Of a DNA stretch of 64,000 bases, positions 17,144 to 26,498 are shown one piece after another. Origin of the DNA: Bin18 sp965200355 (GTDB lineage Bacteria > Desulfobacterota > Binatia > Bin18). The DNA is taken from contig OZ241351.1 in assembly GCA_965200355.1 (NCBI GenBank), positions 1,612,001-1,676,000 of the forward strand, in the 5' to 3' direction. Position numbers and translations under genes: made by a program. Positions within the stretch are counted from its first letter, which is position 1; each line of letters begins with the position of its first letter. The notes beneath the pieces were generated by a model. That model did no database searches. It was not told where the DNA came from and worked only from the letters and a program-made list of their open reading frames with translations.

Positions 17144-20100
17144 ATGTCGTGCCCGAATTGTGGGCAAGCTAACCGGACGGGGGCAAAGTTTTGTGACGAA
17201 TGTGGCACTCTCCTCCTCGTCCGTCCGGTTGGCCAAACGCCCCCGGTGCCCTCAGCGGAGTCAACACCGGAGCCACACCGGCCCTCCACGCCGGCACCGA
17301 GGGACACGTCCACCGGCCGGCGACAGTTGACCGTCATGTTCTGCGATATTGTGGGCTCAACCGCCCTTGCCGGCCGGCTTGACCCCGAAGAGTGGCGGGA
17401 CATCGTTCGGACGTATCAAGAGACCTGTGCCGGTGTGATTCAACGTTTCGACGGCTATATCGCCCAATATCTCGGCGACGGCATTCTGGTCTACTTCGGC
17501 TATCCGATTGCCCACGAAGAGGCCGCGGTCCGGGCCGTGAAAACCGGCTTGGGCCTTCTTGCTCAACTGCCTCAGATGAACACTCAGCTCCGGCAGACCG
17601 GGCGTCGAGCGTCTCTCCGTCCGCGGGCGGACGAGGCTCCGCGGATTCGGCTGCGGATCGGTATTCACACCGGACAGGTCGTGGTGGGCGACATGGGGGC
17701 CGGCGAGCGGCACGAGCCGCTCGCGCTCGGTGAGACCCCCAATATCGCCGCCCGCCTCCAGGCCATTGCCAAGGCCAATACGCTCGTGATGAGTGCCGCA
17801 GTCTATCGACTCGTCGAAGGCTTTTTTGCGTGCCAGACGCTTGGGCCCCATGCGCTCAAAGGCCGGACGACTCCCATCTCGGTCTACCAAGTCATCGGAG
17901 AAGAAGGCGCGCAGAGCCGGTTTGAGGTGGCGCTTGAAGCCGGCCTGCCTCCTCTGGTTGGACGAGCGGAAGAACTCACGTTCCTGCAACAATGTTGGGA
18001 GAGCGCCAAGGGGCGAGCGGGACAGGTCGCCCTGCTAGGTGGAGAGCCGGGCATTGGGAAGTCGCGCCTGGTCCAGGAACTCAAAGAGCAGGTCGCCAGG
18101 GCGGGCGAGGCGCGCAGAGAATTTCGCTGTTCGTCCTATGCGCGCAACACGGCCTTTTACTCGGTGATCGACCATCTCCAACGGTGGTTGCAACTCCAGG
18201 GCGATGAACCCGAAGAGGAAAAGCTGCGCCGTTTAGAGACCGCTCTGGAAGGCTACCGCCATCTGCCAGAGGAGAGTGGGGCCCTTTTTGCGTCCTTATT
18301 GTCATTGCCGCTGCCTGAACGCTTTGCTCCGCTCCGCCTGAGTCCGGAACGACAGCGACAAAAGACGCAGGAAGCCCTGGTCGCGTGGCTGGCCGAAGAG
18401 TCGCAAGAGCGGCCCCTCCTCATTGTCTGGGAAGACCTGCACTGGGTCGATCCTTCGACGCTCGATCTGATTCAGATGCTCATTGAGCGCGCCCCTCCGC
18501 TCCATCTCTTTGTTCTCCTGGTTTTTCGTTCGTCAGAATTTACTCCGCCGTGGCCCCCGCGGCCGCCCGTCCACCTGCTGGTCCTCAACCGTTTGGAGCG
18601 GCGGCCGGTTGAGGACCTCATTGCCCACGTCGCCCAAGGCCAGCGCCTGCCTCAGCCCTTGGTGGACCATATCGCGGCCCAGACTGACGGCGTGCCGCTC
18701 TTTGTTGAAGAGCTGACCAAAACCGTGCTCGAGACCGGGGTGCCTGAAAACGGCGCGGAAAGGGCGCTCCACACGACTCCTGCCACGCTTCAGGATTCAC
18801 TCATGGCCCGGCTTGACCAGCTCAGCCGGACCGCCCGAGCGGTTGCCCAAATCGGCGCTGTGCTCGGCCGGGCCTTTTCCTATGCCCTGATCCGGGCGGT
18901 CTGGCCGTCTGACGAGCAGCGGCTCGCGCGCGGGCTGGCTCAACTCGTGGAGGCCGAACTGATTTTTCAAAAAGGTCTGCTCCCCCAGGCGCGGTGGGTC
19001 TTCAAACATGCCATGCTGCAAGATACGGCCTATCAGTCCTTGCTCAAGAGCAAACGCCAGCAGATTCATCACCACGTCGCCGATGTCCTGGTCAAGCAGT
19101 TCCCCGATATCAGACACCATCAACCGGAATTAGTCGCCCACCATTACACCGAAGCCGGCTTGCTCGACCAGGCGGTTGGATTTTGGCAATACGCCGGCGA
19201 GCAGGCCGTCCAACGCTCGGCGCACCGTGAGGGCATCGGCCATTTTCTCAAGGGGCTGGCGCTCCTCGGCGCACTCCCGGAGACCCCCGACCGGAGCCAC
19301 CGGGAGCTGACCCTGCAGACCCGCTTAGGTCCCAGCCTCATGGCGACCAAAGGCTACGCCGCCCCGGAGGTGGAACGCGCCTATGCCCGCGCCCAGGAGT
19401 TGTGTCAGCAGCTTGGAGAAACTCCGCAGTCTTTTCAGGTGCTCCGCGGTCTGTGGGTCGTCCACGAGATGCGGGCCGAGCTCAGAACGGCCCGGAAACT
19501 GGGTGAGCAATTACTGGCCCTGGCGCACCATCTTGAGGACCCAGACCTGCTTATTGAGGTCCACCGCGCCTTGGGTAACACCTTGTTATGGATTGGGGAG
19601 TTTGCCCATGCGCGAGAACACCTGCAAAAAGCCCTGGCGCTTCATAAGCCGGAACAGCATAAAGCCCTGGCATTTCAATACGGGACAGATCCACGAACCG
19701 TCTGCTTGTTATATGAGACCCTGGCCCTGTGGGTGTTGGGCTATCCAGAACAGGCCCTGCGGCAGAGCCGGGAAGCCCTGGCCCGGGCACAAGAGGAGGC
19801 CCAACAGCAGAGTCTCAGTCTTGCGGCTGCGCTGAACTGGACGGGGCTGTTACACCAACTCCGCGGCGAAGCCGAGGTGACGGCTGAGCGGGCCGTGGCC
19901 GGAATTGCCCTGGCGCAACGGTGCGGGTTCCCCGATTGGGAGATGATCGGGACGATCTTCCGAGATTGGGCCGCGGCCGCCCAAGCGTCCACCGAAGCCC
20001 CGGTTGAGCAATTGCAAAAGGTGATTGCTGACTGGTATGCCTCTGGAGCGGAGCTCCTCCGTCCCTACTTTCTTGGGCTTTTAGCCGAACAGTACGGAAA

Positions 20101-20494
20101 GATCGGACGGAGTGAAAAGGGCTTAGTCCTCCTTGATGAGGCGCTGGCAGTCGTCAACACTAGCGCCGAGCGTTTCTCGGAAGCGGAGCTCTACCGCTTG
20201 CGGGGAGAACTGCTGCTGGTGCGGGATGCAAACAGGCTCTCAGCCCAGACGAGCATTCCCCGGGAAAACAGTGAAGCGGAAGGGTGTTTTCAAAAGGCCC
20301 TTCTTGTGGCGCGTCAACAAGGGGCCAAGGCGTGGGAGCTGCGGGCTGCCACGAGCTTGGCCCGGCAGTGGCGCGCACAGGGCCAACGAGAGCGGGCAGG
20401 GCGGGTGCTGACAGAAGTCACCGATTGGTTTACTGAAGGGCGTGAGACGCGGGACTTTCAAGCTGCCCAAGTTCTGCTTACCGAGTTGGTATAA
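17144..20494 (+). CDS. Zinc-ribbon, class III adenylate/guanylate cyclase, AAA-type ATPase and TPR multidomain protein
   Basis: The 1116-residue protein has four parts. A zinc ribbon (CPNCGQ and CDECG) occupies residues 3-23. A class III nucleotide cyclase (about 60-260) shows the metal-binding FCDIVGST, the second metal Asp in YLGDGILVYFG, and PNIAARLQA with the catalytic Asn/Arg. A P-loop ATPase has GEPGIGKSR near residue 300 and a Walker B-like LLIVWEDLHW. A long C-terminal TPR region runs from about 690 to the end. All cyclase key residues seem present, so it may make cAMP or cGMP in response to ligand binding at the TPR/ATPase part. No signal peptide; cytoplasmic. ATG 17144 follows GAGGAG. 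Confidence 0.85.
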   Translation: MSCPNCGQANRTGAKFCDECGTLLLVRPVGQTPPVPSAESTPEPHRPSTPAPRDTSTGRRQLTVMFCDIVGSTALAGRLDPEEWRDIVRTYQETCAGVIQRFDGYIAQYLGDGILVYFGYPIAHEEAAVRAVKTGLGLLAQLPQMNTQLRQTGRRASLRPRADEAPRIRLRIGIHTGQVVVGDMGAGERHEPLALGETPNIAARLQAIAKANTLVMSAAVYRLVEGFFACQTLGPHALKGRTTPISVYQVIGEEGAQSRFEVALEAGLPPLVGRAEELTFLQQCWESAKGRAGQVALLGGEPGIGKSRLVQELKEQVARAGEARREFRCSSYARNTAFYSVIDHLQRWLQLQGDEPEEEKLRRLETALEGYRHLPEESGALFASLLSLPLPERFAPLRLSPERQRQKTQEALVAWLAEESQERPLLIVWEDLHWVDPSTLDLIQMLIERAPPLHLFVLLVFRSSEFTPPWPPRPPVHLLVLNRLERRPVEDLIAHVAQGQRLPQPLVDHIAAQTDGVPLFVEELTKTVLETGVPENGAERALHTTPATLQDSLMARLDQLSRTARAVAQIGAVLGRAFSYALIRAVWPSDEQRLARGLAQLVEAELIFQKGLLPQARWVFKHAMLQDTAYQSLLKSKRQQIHHHVADVLVKQFPDIRHHQPELVAHHYTEAGLLDQAVGFWQYAGEQAVQRSAHREGIGHFLKGLALLGALPETPDRSHRELTLQTRLGPSLMATKGYAAPEVERAYARAQELCQQLGETPQSFQVLRGLWVVHEMRAELRTARKLGEQLLALAHHLEDPDLLIEVHRALGNTLLWIGEFAHAREHLQKALALHKPEQHKALAFQYGTDPRTVCLLYETLALWVLGYPEQALRQSREALARAQEEAQQQSLSLAAALNWTGLLHQLRGEAEVTAERAVAGIALAQRCGFPDWEMIGTIFRDWAAAAQASTEAPVEQLQKVIADWYASGAELLRPYFLGLLAEQYGKIGRSEKGLVLLDEALAVVNTSAERFSEAELYRLRGELLLVRDANRLSAQTSIPRENSEAEGCFQKALLVARQQGAKAWELRAATSLARQWRAQGQRERAGRVLTEVTDWFTEGRETRDFQAAQVLLTELV

Positions 20495-20517
20495 CGAGAG
20501 AGAGGCGACGCGCAACC

Positions 20518-21741
20518 ATGCAAAAGATACGAAGGATACTCAGCAGCCTGCTGATAGGAGTCGGGCTGACCGCTCACGTCGTGATGGCCCAGGCCCTCAG
20601 AGAGGAAGACTTGGGAAGGCAGGAAAGCCCGGCAAGCCAAACGGAGGCCGCCGGCAGTCCGCCGGCTGTGGCGGAAGCGACCGCAGAAGCGCCGCCCGAA
20701 GCCTTTCAGGCCCTGGTCTATACGCAATTACCCGATACCCCGGAGGGCATCGGGGTGGACAGCCAAGGCAACCTGTATGCCTCGCTGTTCAATACCGGCG
20801 AGATCGTGCAGCTCAAAGACGGCGGGCAATACGTCCATATTGCCTGGGTTCCCACCGAAGCCGACAGCGGGAAGGGGCACGTCCTTGGTCTTGCCGCGGA
20901 CAAAAATGACAATTTATACGTGGCGTATAAGGCCCGCTCCAAGTACGACCGGGTCGGCGACCCACGCCACCCGGCCTGCCGAGACGCGACCGATGTGGCG
21001 AGTGGGGTCTATCGGATTGATGCCGAAACGCGCGAGGTCACACCGGTCGCCACCCGCGGCGATGGCTGGCCCTTTTGTTTTCCCGACGATGTGGCCATTG
21101 ACGATGTGGGGAATATCTATCTGGCCGATTTGACCTATGCCGGGATTTGGAAAATTACTCTGGACGGCAGGGTCAGCTTGTGGTCGGAACATCCGCTTTT
21201 GCATTGGTCGGCGACGCCGTATTCCGGCTTCCCGCTTGGCGTGAATGTCCTGGCCCTTGATGCAGGGCAGCGCAATATCTATGCCGCCACCAGTGGCGAC
21301 CCGCTCGTCCTGCGGATTCCGATTCAGCCGGATGGCAGTGCTGGCGAGCCGATTATCGTCTCGCGTGGCCATAGCCTGCTTGACGGTATTGCCTTGGACG
21401 AGGAGGGGAATATCTACGTGTCAGAGATTTTTCGGAACGAAATTATTGGCCTGTCGCCCGACGGCAGTAAGCGGGTGGTGGTGGCGAGTCAACACTCCGC
21501 CCCGTTGGACGGGAACGCCAGCTTGGTGGTCCACGCGGGCACCCTGTATGTGGCAAATCTGGGTTTTACCCATGCACGTTGGCAGGACGCGGACAGGACG
21601 GTGGTTGCTATTCGGGGGTTTCCGCGCCCGTCTCAGTTGCCGGAGAATCAGGATGCCCCGGAGGATAGCGCCTCAGAAGTCAAAAGAAAAAGGGGCAGGA
21701 AAAATCCTGCCCCTTCTGGTTCGCGCGGTAGGAGTCTGTGA
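20518..21741 (+). CDS. Exported NHL/SMP-30-like beta-propeller protein
   Basis: The 407-residue protein has an N-terminal signal peptide (residues 1-24, ending VVMAQA), a short low-complexity linker, and repeated propeller blades of the form GIGVDSQGNLYAS, GLAADKNDNLYVA, DVAIDDVGNIYLA and GIALDEEGNIYVS. This spacing is typical of NHL/SMP-30/gluconolactonase-like six-bladed propellers, which bind or hydrolyse small sugars or lactones in the periplasm. It begins 23 nt after the cyclase gene. The last about 17 codons run through a strong hairpin that serves the convergent gene, and this tail (KRKRGRKNPAPSG) is unlike the propeller. Enzymatic activity is not demonstrable from sequence. Confidence 0.7.
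   Translation: MQKIRRILSSLLIGVGLTAHVVMAQALREEDLGRQESPASQTEAAGSPPAVAEATAEAPPEAFQALVYTQLPDTPEGIGVDSQGNLYASLFNTGEIVQLKDGGQYVHIAWVPTEADSGKGHVLGLAADKNDNLYVAYKARSKYDRVGDPRHPACRDATDVASGVYRIDAETREVTPVATRGDGWPFCFPDDVAIDDVGNIYLADLTYAGIWKITLDGRVSLWSEHPLLHWSATPYSGFPLGVNVLALDAGQRNIYAATSGDPLVLRIPIQPDGSAGEPIIVSRGHSLLDGIALDEEGNIYVSEIFRNEIIGLSPDGSKRVVVASQHSAPLDGNASLVVHAGTLYVANLGFTHARWQDADRTVVAIRGFPRPSQLPENQDAPEDSASEVKRKRGRKNPAPSGSRGRSL
21690..21715 (-). terminator. Strong intrinsic terminator for the leftward deacylase gene
   Basis: An 11-bp perfect stem (AAGGGGCAGGA paired with TCCTGCCCCTT) with a 4-nt loop is followed, on the reverse strand, by TTTTCTTTT. It ends transcription of the gene at 21745-23469 and lies inside the 3' coding end of the convergent propeller gene. 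Confidence 0.85.
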
Positions 21742-21744
21742 GGC

Positions 21745-23469
21745 TTAGTCCCTGCCGTGGCGCAGCAGGTGGCCCGGGGTTGCGCCGGTGCAGTTGCCGT
21801 CTTCAAAGGTGACGTCGCCGTTCACCATGATCCAGCGATAGCCCTCAGCATACTGAACACGCCGCCACTCGCCACCCGGAAAGTCGTGAACGACCTTTGG
21901 CTTCTCTGGGGTCAGCTTCAAGTTTTCAAGATCGTAGATGACCACATCTGCGCGGGCACCTTCTTGCAGGATACCGCGATTTTGGAAGCCAGCGCACTGG
22001 GCCGGCATCCCGCTCAGACGATAGTGGGCTTCTTCAAGGCTCATAAAGCCAGCGTCGCGCACCATCCACGTCAGCAGGTCAGTTGGATAGGCCCCAATGG
22101 TGATGAACTTGGTATGCGCACCGCCGTCTGATACCCCGGCCATGCTGTACGGGGAAGACATCAGCTCGGACACATAATCCTCACGGACGTTACGAGCGGG
22201 AGTATAGAATTCGGTTTCCAGATTCTCCTCAACCGCAATATCGAACATCGCGTCTATGACGTGCTTGTTCTCCATCTTGGCGACTTCTTCAACCGTCTTG
22301 CCAATGAACTTTTCAAACTTCTCGTTCTTCACGGTTTCGACCGTGAAGTCTTTGAGCGATCCGGTCACGACCGGCGTATGGCCAGTGTCATATTCCGCGA
22401 CCAGAGCCTGGCGAATAGCGGGGTTTTTGAGCTTTTCAAGCCGTTCGGCTGGCGTGCCCATGGTGACTTCCCGCAGGACATCATTGCCGTCGAACAAGCC
22501 TGACATATCGGCAAAACTGAAGTACAAGCCTTGACGAAACGTCGCGGTCTGGTTGTAAATCTTGCGCCCGGCTCTATTGGTCTTCTCCATCCAACGCAGG
22601 ATACGGCGGTGGATACTCGGCCGGTCGTCTCGTGTGGCCGTAGCATTGAACAGAATCGGTCGGCCACACTCGTCGGCCAGACGGTCGTAGAATTTCATAT
22701 CGGCTTCAAAGTCCGGGCTGGATTGGGTCAGCTGGATAAAGCCTTCTCTCCGTTCCCGTAACACCCGACCAAAGGAGAGCATGTCTTCGTCAGCCATGGT
22801 GTCCGTCACCATCGGTGTGCCGTCGTAGTCGCGCTGCACGGACACAAAGCCGTCCCCCAGGCGCTGGGCCGAGAATCCACACCCACCGGCGTCCAGTGAT
22901 TCATTCAGAATCTGACGCATGGTCTGTTTCTCTTTGTCGGTAGCCGGACGACTCTTGGCCGCTTCGAGTCCCATGGTCCAGATCATAATCGGTGCAATGG
23001 GAACAAAGCTCAGGACGTTGACCCCTTTAGGGGTTCTGTCCAGGAAGTCGAGCCACTCTGGGAATGTGACCCAATCCCATTTCATGCCGGCTTTCATGGA
23101 CTCGTACGGAATGGCTTCAACGCGAGACATCGTTAGCATCGCGCGCTCACGCATCTCGGGTTTCACTGGCGCGAAACCAAAGCCGCAGTTGCCGAGCACG
23201 ATTGAGGTCACCCCGTGCCAGCCGGACAGGGTGACATAGGGGTCCCAGTTAATCTGGGCGTCGTAGTGGGTGTGCAGATCAATAAAGCCCGGTGCAACGA
23301 TGAGCCCATTCGCGTCCAGCGTTTTGGCTGCATCGCTCGGATTGAGCTTCCCATTCGGTTCGATCTTTGCGATCTTGCCGTCCTTAATGCCAACGTCGCC
23401 CATGAAGCGTGGAGTGCGAGAACCATCGACGACGGTGCCACCCTGGATGAGTACGTCATATTCAGCCAT
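21745..23469 (-). CDS. N-acyl-D-amino-acid deacylase-like amidohydrolase
   Basis: The 574-residue protein is a D-aminoacylase/dihydroorotase-type metal hydrolase. It starts with a beta-sandwich strand (YDVLIQGGTVVDG), then the metal motif PGFIDLHTHYDAQ (HxH) and a C-terminal SDGGAH segment carrying the catalytic Asp. The sandwich closes at the C-terminus with RRVQYAEGYRWIMVNG. Family members remove acyl groups from N-acyl-D-amino acids or hydrolyse related amides. A paralogue at 31533-33275 shares the same landmarks. An upstream GGGAGGAACAG ribosome site supports ATG 23469. A strong terminator ends the transcript. The actual substrate is unknown. Confidence 0.82.
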   Translation of the reverse strand: MAEYDVLIQGGTVVDGSRTPRFMGDVGIKDGKIAKIEPNGKLNPSDAAKTLDANGLIVAPGFIDLHTHYDAQINWDPYVTLSGWHGVTSIVLGNCGFGFAPVKPEMRERAMLTMSRVEAIPYESMKAGMKWDWVTFPEWLDFLDRTPKGVNVLSFVPIAPIMIWTMGLEAAKSRPATDKEKQTMRQILNESLDAGGCGFSAQRLGDGFVSVQRDYDGTPMVTDTMADEDMLSFGRVLRERREGFIQLTQSSPDFEADMKFYDRLADECGRPILFNATATRDDRPSIHRRILRWMEKTNRAGRKIYNQTATFRQGLYFSFADMSGLFDGNDVLREVTMGTPAERLEKLKNPAIRQALVAEYDTGHTPVVTGSLKDFTVETVKNEKFEKFIGKTVEEVAKMENKHVIDAMFDIAVEENLETEFYTPARNVREDYVSELMSSPYSMAGVSDGGAHTKFITIGAYPTDLLTWMVRDAGFMSLEEAHYRLSGMPAQCAGFQNRGILQEGARADVVIYDLENLKLTPEKPKVVHDFPGGEWRRVQYAEGYRWIMVNGDVTFEDGNCTGATPGHLLRHGRD

Positions 23470-23744
23470 GTCTGTTCCTCCCTATTATTGGTCGAAAAAA
23501 TTGAACGCTCACTCAGTCTTCCCGAACCATGCCATAGGCTGACTATGGCTGTCAACACGATATTTCCTCTTGCTATTGGCGGCTGATATGCCACGTGCGG
23601 ACACGAGAGAGGAGCCCGGCAAGAGGACCGGGAAAACCAAGTGAGAAGAAGGATAACGGACCGCCGTATTGCTTGCTGACGCAGAAGGGTTAATAATGAG
23701 AAAAGCTTGTTTACGACCAGTGCGAGGTGGAAGGAGGGGTAGCG

Positions 23745-24347
23745 ATGGGTAAAGTGGTTGCACGAAGAGTTGGTGTCGTTCTGGGCCTGATGCTGATCAT
23801 GGGCCTCATGGCCATTTGGGTTCAGGCACAAGAGCAAATACCAGGAGACGCCACCGCGGTGGCTGACACGGTTGATCTGGCAGAAGTCGCTAAACAGACG
23901 GGTCAGGAGGAACGGGCCGGTCAGGAACAGCCCCCGCCAACCCTGACATTGGCCCTGGCTGAGCAGTTTCTGGCAGCCGCCAAGGCAGAAGCGCTCAAAC
24001 AGGGCTGGACCATGAGCTTTGCCGTCGTTGATGCGACCGGACGCCAAGTGGCGCTCATCCGTATGGACGGGGCTCGGTGGATGACGACCCGGGTCGCCCA
24101 GGCAAAAGCCTTTACCGCCGCAACGTTCCGGCGCCCGTCGGCCGCGGTGGAAGAGCTGGCAGAGCAGCGCCCGGACTTATTTCAGAGTCTGACTCAGCTG
24201 ATTGATGAACCCATGCTCCTGGCCGGCGGAGGACTGCCGATTATTCTTGAGGGCACGTTGATTGGCGGGGTTGGGGCGAGTGGTGGCACCGAGGCTGAGG
24301 ACATCGACTGCGCCCAAGTGGGTCTGGACGCGATAGGAGCGGAGTAA
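23745..24347 (+). CDS. Exported GlcG/HbpS-like (DUF336) protein
   Basis: The 200-residue product has a signal peptide (basic start MGKVVARRVG, hydrophobic core, AQA cleavage region near residue 28). A linker leads to a C-terminal DUF336/HbpS domain (about 70-200) with LALAEQFLAAAKAEA, FAVVDATGRQVALIRMDGA and IGGVGASGG. Family members include the extracellular heme-binding HbpS and GlcG of glycolate loci; cofactor binding here is unproven. The chosen ATG at 23745 follows GGAGGGG with good spacing, whereas the longer open frame from 23727 includes the ribosome site itself. Confidence 0.75.
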   Translation: MGKVVARRVGVVLGLMLIMGLMAIWVQAQEQIPGDATAVADTVDLAEVAKQTGQEERAGQEQPPPTLTLALAEQFLAAAKAEALKQGWTMSFAVVDATGRQVALIRMDGARWMTTRVAQAKAFTAATFRRPSAAVEELAEQRPDLFQSLTQLIDEPMLLAGGGLPIILEGTLIGGVGASGGTEAEDIDCAQVGLDAIGAE

Positions 24348-24437
24348 GGGGGATGCGGAGCGGACTTTCACGCCCGTTCCTCTTGCCATACGAACACCGC
24401 TGTCGAGTCACACCCGCTCCAGCAGGAGGGCTTGCAC

Positions 24438-25640
24438 ATGAAAACGATGATTCAGATGGTTCCCTCAATGCCGGTGCGCTCCAACGCAGAACGCCGTCAG
24501 TTGCGGCCCGTTGGACGAAACATTGAGCGCTACGCCCAGCTCATTGATGGTATGGTCGATATCGTGCAAGCCGCGGACGATCTGGGCTATTGGGGCATGA
24601 GTTTTATTGAGCACCATTTCCACTCTGAGGGATTTGAAATGCTCCCCACGCCCGGACTGATGAACGCCTGGTTAGGCCCCTATGCCAAACAGATGCGGAT
24701 GGGGCAGCTCGGCTATGTCATGGGCACGCAAAATCCGTTACGTGTGGCCGAAGAGACGGCAGTGCTTGACCACATTCTCAAAGGGCGGTTCTTCGTCGGC
24801 TTTGCCCGGGGCTATCAGGCGCGTTGGGTCAGAACGCTCGGGCAGCAGTACAACACGCTGCCAACGCTGTCGAATCGCGAATCTGAGCCACAGGCGACTG
24901 CGGATGATGTCAACCAGCGCATCTTTCGGGAGATGGTCACCATTGTCAAAAAGGCCTGGACCGAACCGAGCTTTTCGTACAACGGTGATTTTTTCAAAGT
25001 CCCGTTCCCGCACGAAGGCATCGCCGACTACCCAGCCTATCCCTGCGCGCAGGAGTACGGTGCACCGGGAGAAATAGACGAACAGAACCGCGTCAGCCAG
25101 ATCAGCGTGGTGCCGGCTCCCTACCAACGGCCGCATCCGCCGGTGTTCATTAGCTCGTCAGGCAGTCCAGACTCGGCGCGCTGGTCGGGCGAACAGGATT
25201 TTACGTGTTGCTATTTTGCGCCCCTGGCTGGGGCGCGCGTGCAAGACGAAGCGTACCGCGAAGGCGCGGCCCAGCGCGGCCAGTCGCTCCGGCCTGGGCA
25301 GGGCCAGGGATTATTACGCTTTCTCTATATCGGCAAGACACGGGACGAAGCCTATGAGAAGGTGGATAAAGTGATCGTCCCTTTTTTCTCAGAATTTGCT
25401 TCCCACTTCTTCCCGGTTTTACTCAGCGAAGGCAGCGGGTCCATGCTGGAGCGAGTGCTTAACACGGGGCTGATCGTGGCCGGCACGGTCGATGAGGTCA
25501 AACAGCAGATGGCCGAGATCTATGAAGAGATTCCGTTCGAGTATTTTTCTCTGGTCGCCTACAATGGGCTCGAACCGCAAGACCAGCTTCTCGAAGACAT
25601 CGAGCTGTTTGCGACCAAGGTCGCCCCGGAGTTTGCGTAA
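24438..25640 (+). CDS. LLM-class flavin-dependent oxidoreductase (luciferase-like)
   Basis: The 400-residue TIM-barrel enzyme shows luciferase-like monooxygenase features: DDLGYWGMSFIEHHF near residue 50, the NPLRVAEETAVLD motif, GRFFVGFARGYQ, and the FKVPFPH and PHPPVFISSSGS segments. Enzymes of this class use FMNH2 or F420 to oxidise or reduce small organics. ATG 24438 lies 8 nt after AGGAGG; a TTG at 24432 is too close. It is one of three distant paralogues here (30334, 48560) found near amidohydrolases, suggesting a shared breakdown role. Neither cofactor nor substrate can be settled from the sequence. Confidence 0.82.
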   Translation: MKTMIQMVPSMPVRSNAERRQLRPVGRNIERYAQLIDGMVDIVQAADDLGYWGMSFIEHHFHSEGFEMLPTPGLMNAWLGPYAKQMRMGQLGYVMGTQNPLRVAEETAVLDHILKGRFFVGFARGYQARWVRTLGQQYNTLPTLSNRESEPQATADDVNQRIFREMVTIVKKAWTEPSFSYNGDFFKVPFPHEGIADYPAYPCAQEYGAPGEIDEQNRVSQISVVPAPYQRPHPPVFISSSGSPDSARWSGEQDFTCCYFAPLAGARVQDEAYREGAAQRGQSLRPGQGQGLLRFLYIGKTRDEAYEKVDKVIVPFFSEFASHFFPVLLSEGSGSMLERVLNTGLIVAGTVDEVKQQMAEIYEEIPFEYFSLVAYNGLEPQDQLLEDIELFATKVAPEFA

Positions 25641-25741
25641 TGCCGGGGAAACTAATAAAGAAAGTCTCACCCAACAGCACTCGCACCCGAGGCGCAAGCC
25701 GCTCTCAAATTCTCTATATTTGTCACGCGCGGGTTCGACCG

Positions 25742-26368
25742 CTACAAATTCTTGACCGCCCCTTCGAGCATGTCGTCTAGTTCCGCGGCTTTTCTGGGTT
25801 CCATCTGAGTCCGCTGGGCGAGGATGACCCCCCACGAGTCGCCCGTATAGCGGTGGAATTTCTCCGGGTTCCATAGCTCGGCCCGCTTGAATGACTTGGG
25901 GCAGTGGAAGTAGCATTCTTCGACGCTGACTTCGATGGCGAGCTGGGCCGGGCGGCCCCGAGCGCTGAGTCTTTCCAGGATGTGGGGGGCGGTGGTAATC
26001 CGGGCACGGCCGTTGATGCGCATGGTCCATTCTTCACCCGGAATGAGCAAGAGTAGGCCGATGTGCGGGTTCTCCAAGATATTATTGAGGCTCTGGAACA
26101 TTTTGTTACCAGTCCGGTCTGGGAGGTAGAGAGTGTGCTTGTCTGCGATTTTGATAAAGCCCGGCGGGTCGCCCTTGGGTGAAGCGTCGCACCGCCCTTG
26201 GGCGTCTGCCGTGGAGACAATCACAAACGGGCACTGCTCAAGAAAACGCGCGGCCGCCTCATCGATATAGGGCAGCTTATGCTTGACGGCGAGTTGATCC
26301 GGGTCGCCAAAGCGCGCGGCTAACTCCTGCGTACTCTGCGGGACACTCGGGGCTGTTGCGGTGCTCAT
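25742..26368 (-). CDS. PPOX-type FMN-dependent flavoprotein (MSMEG_1061/DR_2398-like)
   Basis: The 208-residue protein belongs to the split-barrel pyridoxamine-5'-phosphate-oxidase superfamily. The segment FVIVSTADAQGRCDASPKGD followed by PGF and the LYLPDRTGNKMFQSL block are characteristic of the MSMEG_1061-type subgroup, which binds FMN. Start is ATG 26368, six nt after AAGGAGG; the open frame to 26500 extends past the ribosome site. It is divergent from the esterase-like gene at 26499. A detoxifying or dealkylating redox role is possible, no specific substrate is known. Confidence 0.8.
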   Translation of the reverse strand: MSTATAPSVPQSTQELAARFGDPDQLAVKHKLPYIDEAAARFLEQCPFVIVSTADAQGRCDASPKGDPPGFIKIADKHTLYLPDRTGNKMFQSLNNILENPHIGLLLLIPGEEWTMRINGRARITTAPHILERLSARGRPAQLAIEVSVEECYFHCPKSFKRAELWNPEKFHRYTGDSWGVILAQRTQMEPRKAAELDDMLEGAVKNL

Positions 26369-26498
26369 ACTTCCCTCCTTAACACTGAGGCAGGCAACTC
26401 CTGGGTACGATAGAGCAATTTGCAAGCCGCTGCAAAGGATTGTACACAGGAGAGCGGGCAGAGAGATAATAGAGACGCGAAGCGGAGCCGGAGGACGC

